DNA from: Archivesica marissinica
Taxonomy: Eukaryota > Mollusca > Bivalvia > Venerida > Vesicomyidae
Direction of reading: 5' to 3'
Assembly (NCBI GenBank): GCA_014843695.1
Contig: CM026404.1
Location: 89,880,816 to 89,944,815 of the forward strand
DNA: 64,000 nt
Part shown: in pieces, positions 62,240 to 64,000 of the stretch
Numbering within the stretch: the stretch's first letter is position 1
Layout: each line of letters opens with the position of its first letter
Notes under the pieces: model-generated
Databases searched by the model: none
What the model was told of the DNA's origin: nothing
The model's input: the letters and a program-made list of their open reading frames with translations, nothing else
Translations under genes and position numbers: made by a program

Positions 62240-62334
62240 GATGGGTGGAGTAGTGGTCCGGGGTTAGGACATAGGACTGAAAAACCAGAGTTTGATCCCT
62301 CGCCCCATACTGAATATATTAACAAATTGTGTGA
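62240..62334 (+). mobile_element. tRNA-like SINE head before array
   Basis: GATGGGTGGAGTAGTGGTCC (A-box-like) and AGAGTTTGATCCCTCGCCCC (B-box-like) look like a tRNA-derived head. No full sister copy is in the window. The 58-bp array starts immediately after it. Confidence 0.55.
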
Positions 62335-62895
62335 TGAGACTGTTTGGTAAAGTCCCGTGTATACCTGGGTTACACATACACTGGGCATCACTAGATACTG
62401 TTTGGTAAAGTCCCGTGTATACCTGGGTTACACATACACTGGGCATCACTAGAGACTGTTTGGTAAAGTCCCATGTATACCTGGGTTACACATACACTGG
62501 GCATCACTAGAGACTGTTTGGTAAAGTCCCGTGTATACCTGGGTTACACATACACTGGGCATCACTAGAGACTGTTTGGTAAAGTCCCGTGTATACCTGG
62601 GTTACACATACACTGGGCATCACTAGAGACCGTTTGGTAAAGTCCTGTGTATACCTGGGTTACACATACACTGGGCATCACTAGAGACCGTTTGGTAAAG
62701 TCCCGTGTATACCTGGGTTACACATACACTGGGCATCACTAGAGACCGTTTGGTAAAGTCCTGTGTATACCTGGGTTACACATACACTGGGCATCACTAG
62801 AGACTGTTTGGTAAAGTCCTGTGTATACCTGGGTTACACATACACTGGGCATCACTAGAGACTGTTTGGTAAAGTCCCGTGTATACCTGGGTTAC
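62335..62895. repeat. Minisatellite, 58-bp unit
   Basis: About 9.5 copies of GACTGTTTGGTAAAGTCCCG plus TGTATACCTGGGTTACACAT and ACACTGGGCATCACTAGA. The array resumes for a partial unit at 63158-63190 after the nested SINE. Confidence 0.95.
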
Positions 62896-63157
62896 CCGCC
62901 TGCGTTGTCGAGTGGTTACGGTCGCTGACTTGTATACCACTGTAACCTATCATCACTGATGGTCACGGGTTCGAGCCCCACTCAGGCCGTGTCTCATTTA
63001 TATGAAAAAGTTGGCAGTTTCTTACGGAGATTGGTACACCCAAGTACTGGTTAACCGCTGGTGCCTGCCCAGGAAAGGTGTTGTTAGGTAAACTGCCCGC
63101 CGGCAATATAGCCCAAAATGGTGCTGATGCAGGCGTAAAACCCGAAATATAATAATA
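62895..63157 (+). mobile_element. SINE family D nested in 58-bp array, with TSD
   Basis: Complete SINE D from CCGCCTGCGTTGTCGAGTGG to AAACCCGAAATATAATA. The array sequence ATACCTGGGTTAC occurs immediately before and after, a 13-bp target-site duplication. Confidence 0.95.
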
Positions 63158-63463
63158 CCTGGGTTACACATACATCGGGCATCACTAGTGATGCTTCTGC
63201 AATTAAATGTCTTCTGTAATTTGGAAAACCTAATTCTGGAAAGGAAGGATAATACAAATTTATTTTACCAATGTGGACATTTATTCAAAGAAATTTCAAA
63301 TTAACGTTACATGGGAAATTTGGACGTGTTCTGGACAATTTCCAATTTTAAGCTTCAGATTGGGCTTGCAGCACTCTGGTTATGTCCCTTGATTTAGGAA
63401 AAATTGCTATAATTCAACACGTTTGGTAGATGAGAGAACTACATTATATTGTGATTTCTGAGT

Positions 63464-63560
63464 GACACCATTAGTGACACCATTAGTGACACCATTAGCG
63501 ACACCATTAGCGACACCATTAGCGACACCATTAGCGACACCATTAGCGACACCATTAGAA
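63464..63560. repeat. 12-bp minisatellite
   Basis: About eight copies of GACACCATTAGC or GACACCATTAGT. The two variants form two blocks (T first, then C). Confidence 0.95.
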
Positions 63561-63629
63561 TAAAATGTTTCGTTCTCATAATAACATAAATAAGACCTCG
63601 TCAATTCTGCCCTTTTGGTTTAAACATAT

Positions 63630-64000
63630 TTATTCGTTCATTATGTACAGTACATATCTATTGTATAGCTATACAAACGTTCATTATGTACAGTACATAT
63701 CTATTGTATAGCTATACAAACGTTCATTATGTACAGTACATATCTATTGTATAGTTATACAAACGTTCATTATGTACAGTACATATCTATTGTATAGCTA
63801 TACAAACGTTCATTATGTACAGTACATATCTATTGTATAGCTATACAAACGTTCGTTATGTACAGTACATATCTATTGTATAGCTATACAAACGTTCATT
63901 ATGTACAGTACATATCTATTGTATAGCTATACAAACGTTCGTTATGTACAGTACATATCTATTGTATAGCTATACAAACGTTCATTATGTACAGTACATA
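63630..64000. repeat. Minisatellite, 43-bp unit, runs off window
   Basis: About 8.6 copies of CGTTCATTATGTACAGTACA plus TATCTATTGTATAGCTATACAAA-type remainder. Two dyads per unit (TGTACAGTACA and TATAGCTATA). Confidence 0.95.

Noticed and set aside
61578..64000. Search for the final YIPF4 exon
   Set aside because: No segment encodes the expected last two membrane spans behind an acceptor. The region holds SINEs and arrays, so the exon is judged to be beyond the window.

Overview
This is a eukaryotic nuclear window, AT-rich, with GT-AG introns, tRNA-derived SINEs, MITEs, LINE tails and very many minisatellites. Gene structure and repeat style suggest a lophotrochozoan, most likely a bivalve mollusc. 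That is inference; no marker here fixes the species. There is no bacterial, phage or CRISPR content.

Genes. (1) 2425-2591, minus: one exon encoding the bHLH of an NPAS4-like bHLH-PAS factor; no other exon of it was found. (2) 26957-49947, minus: EXO1, the 5'-3' exonuclease of mismatch repair and end resection. I could trace its splicing from ATG to stop through 11 exons; only the last junction is unresolved. All XPG-nuclease catalytic carboxylates are present. (3) 53948-61577, plus: five exons of YIPF4, a Golgi multi-pass membrane protein; its last exon lies beyond the window. EXO1 and YIPF4 are divergent, with about 4.0 kb of repeat-rich DNA between their start codons. (4) 17760-21218: a DNA transposon of about 3.46 kb with terminal inverted repeats of about 235 bp and a broken multi-fragment coding region on the minus strand.

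Repeats. More than twenty tandem arrays (unit 12-80 bp) occupy roughly 20 kb, about 30 percent by summing my coordinates. The largest are 9815-12010 (33 bp), 15125-17760 (50 bp), 24237-26622 (44 bp), 30418-32155 (22 bp), 33345-35445 (80 bp), 39355-40800 (48 bp) and 47396-48740 (38 bp). Many lie inside EXO1 introns. At least eight tRNA-headed SINE families (called A-H plus Thr-like here) and several MITE families are interspersed.

Most notable points. (a) The 38-bp array in EXO1 intron 1 is built from the exon-2 splice acceptor itself, so about 35 copies of a 3' splice site plus six exon bases stand in tandem before the real one. (b) Several minisatellites are internal expansions of mobile elements: the unit occurs once in a sister copy elsewhere in the window, and the array is flanked by the rest of the element. 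Stages from 3 copies (35655-35796) to 30 copies are visible. (c) Two arrays contain nested SINE insertions. (d) Higher-order repeats are visible in three arrays. I found no evidence of a new multi-gene system; the novelty is in how these repeats arise and sit on splice sites.
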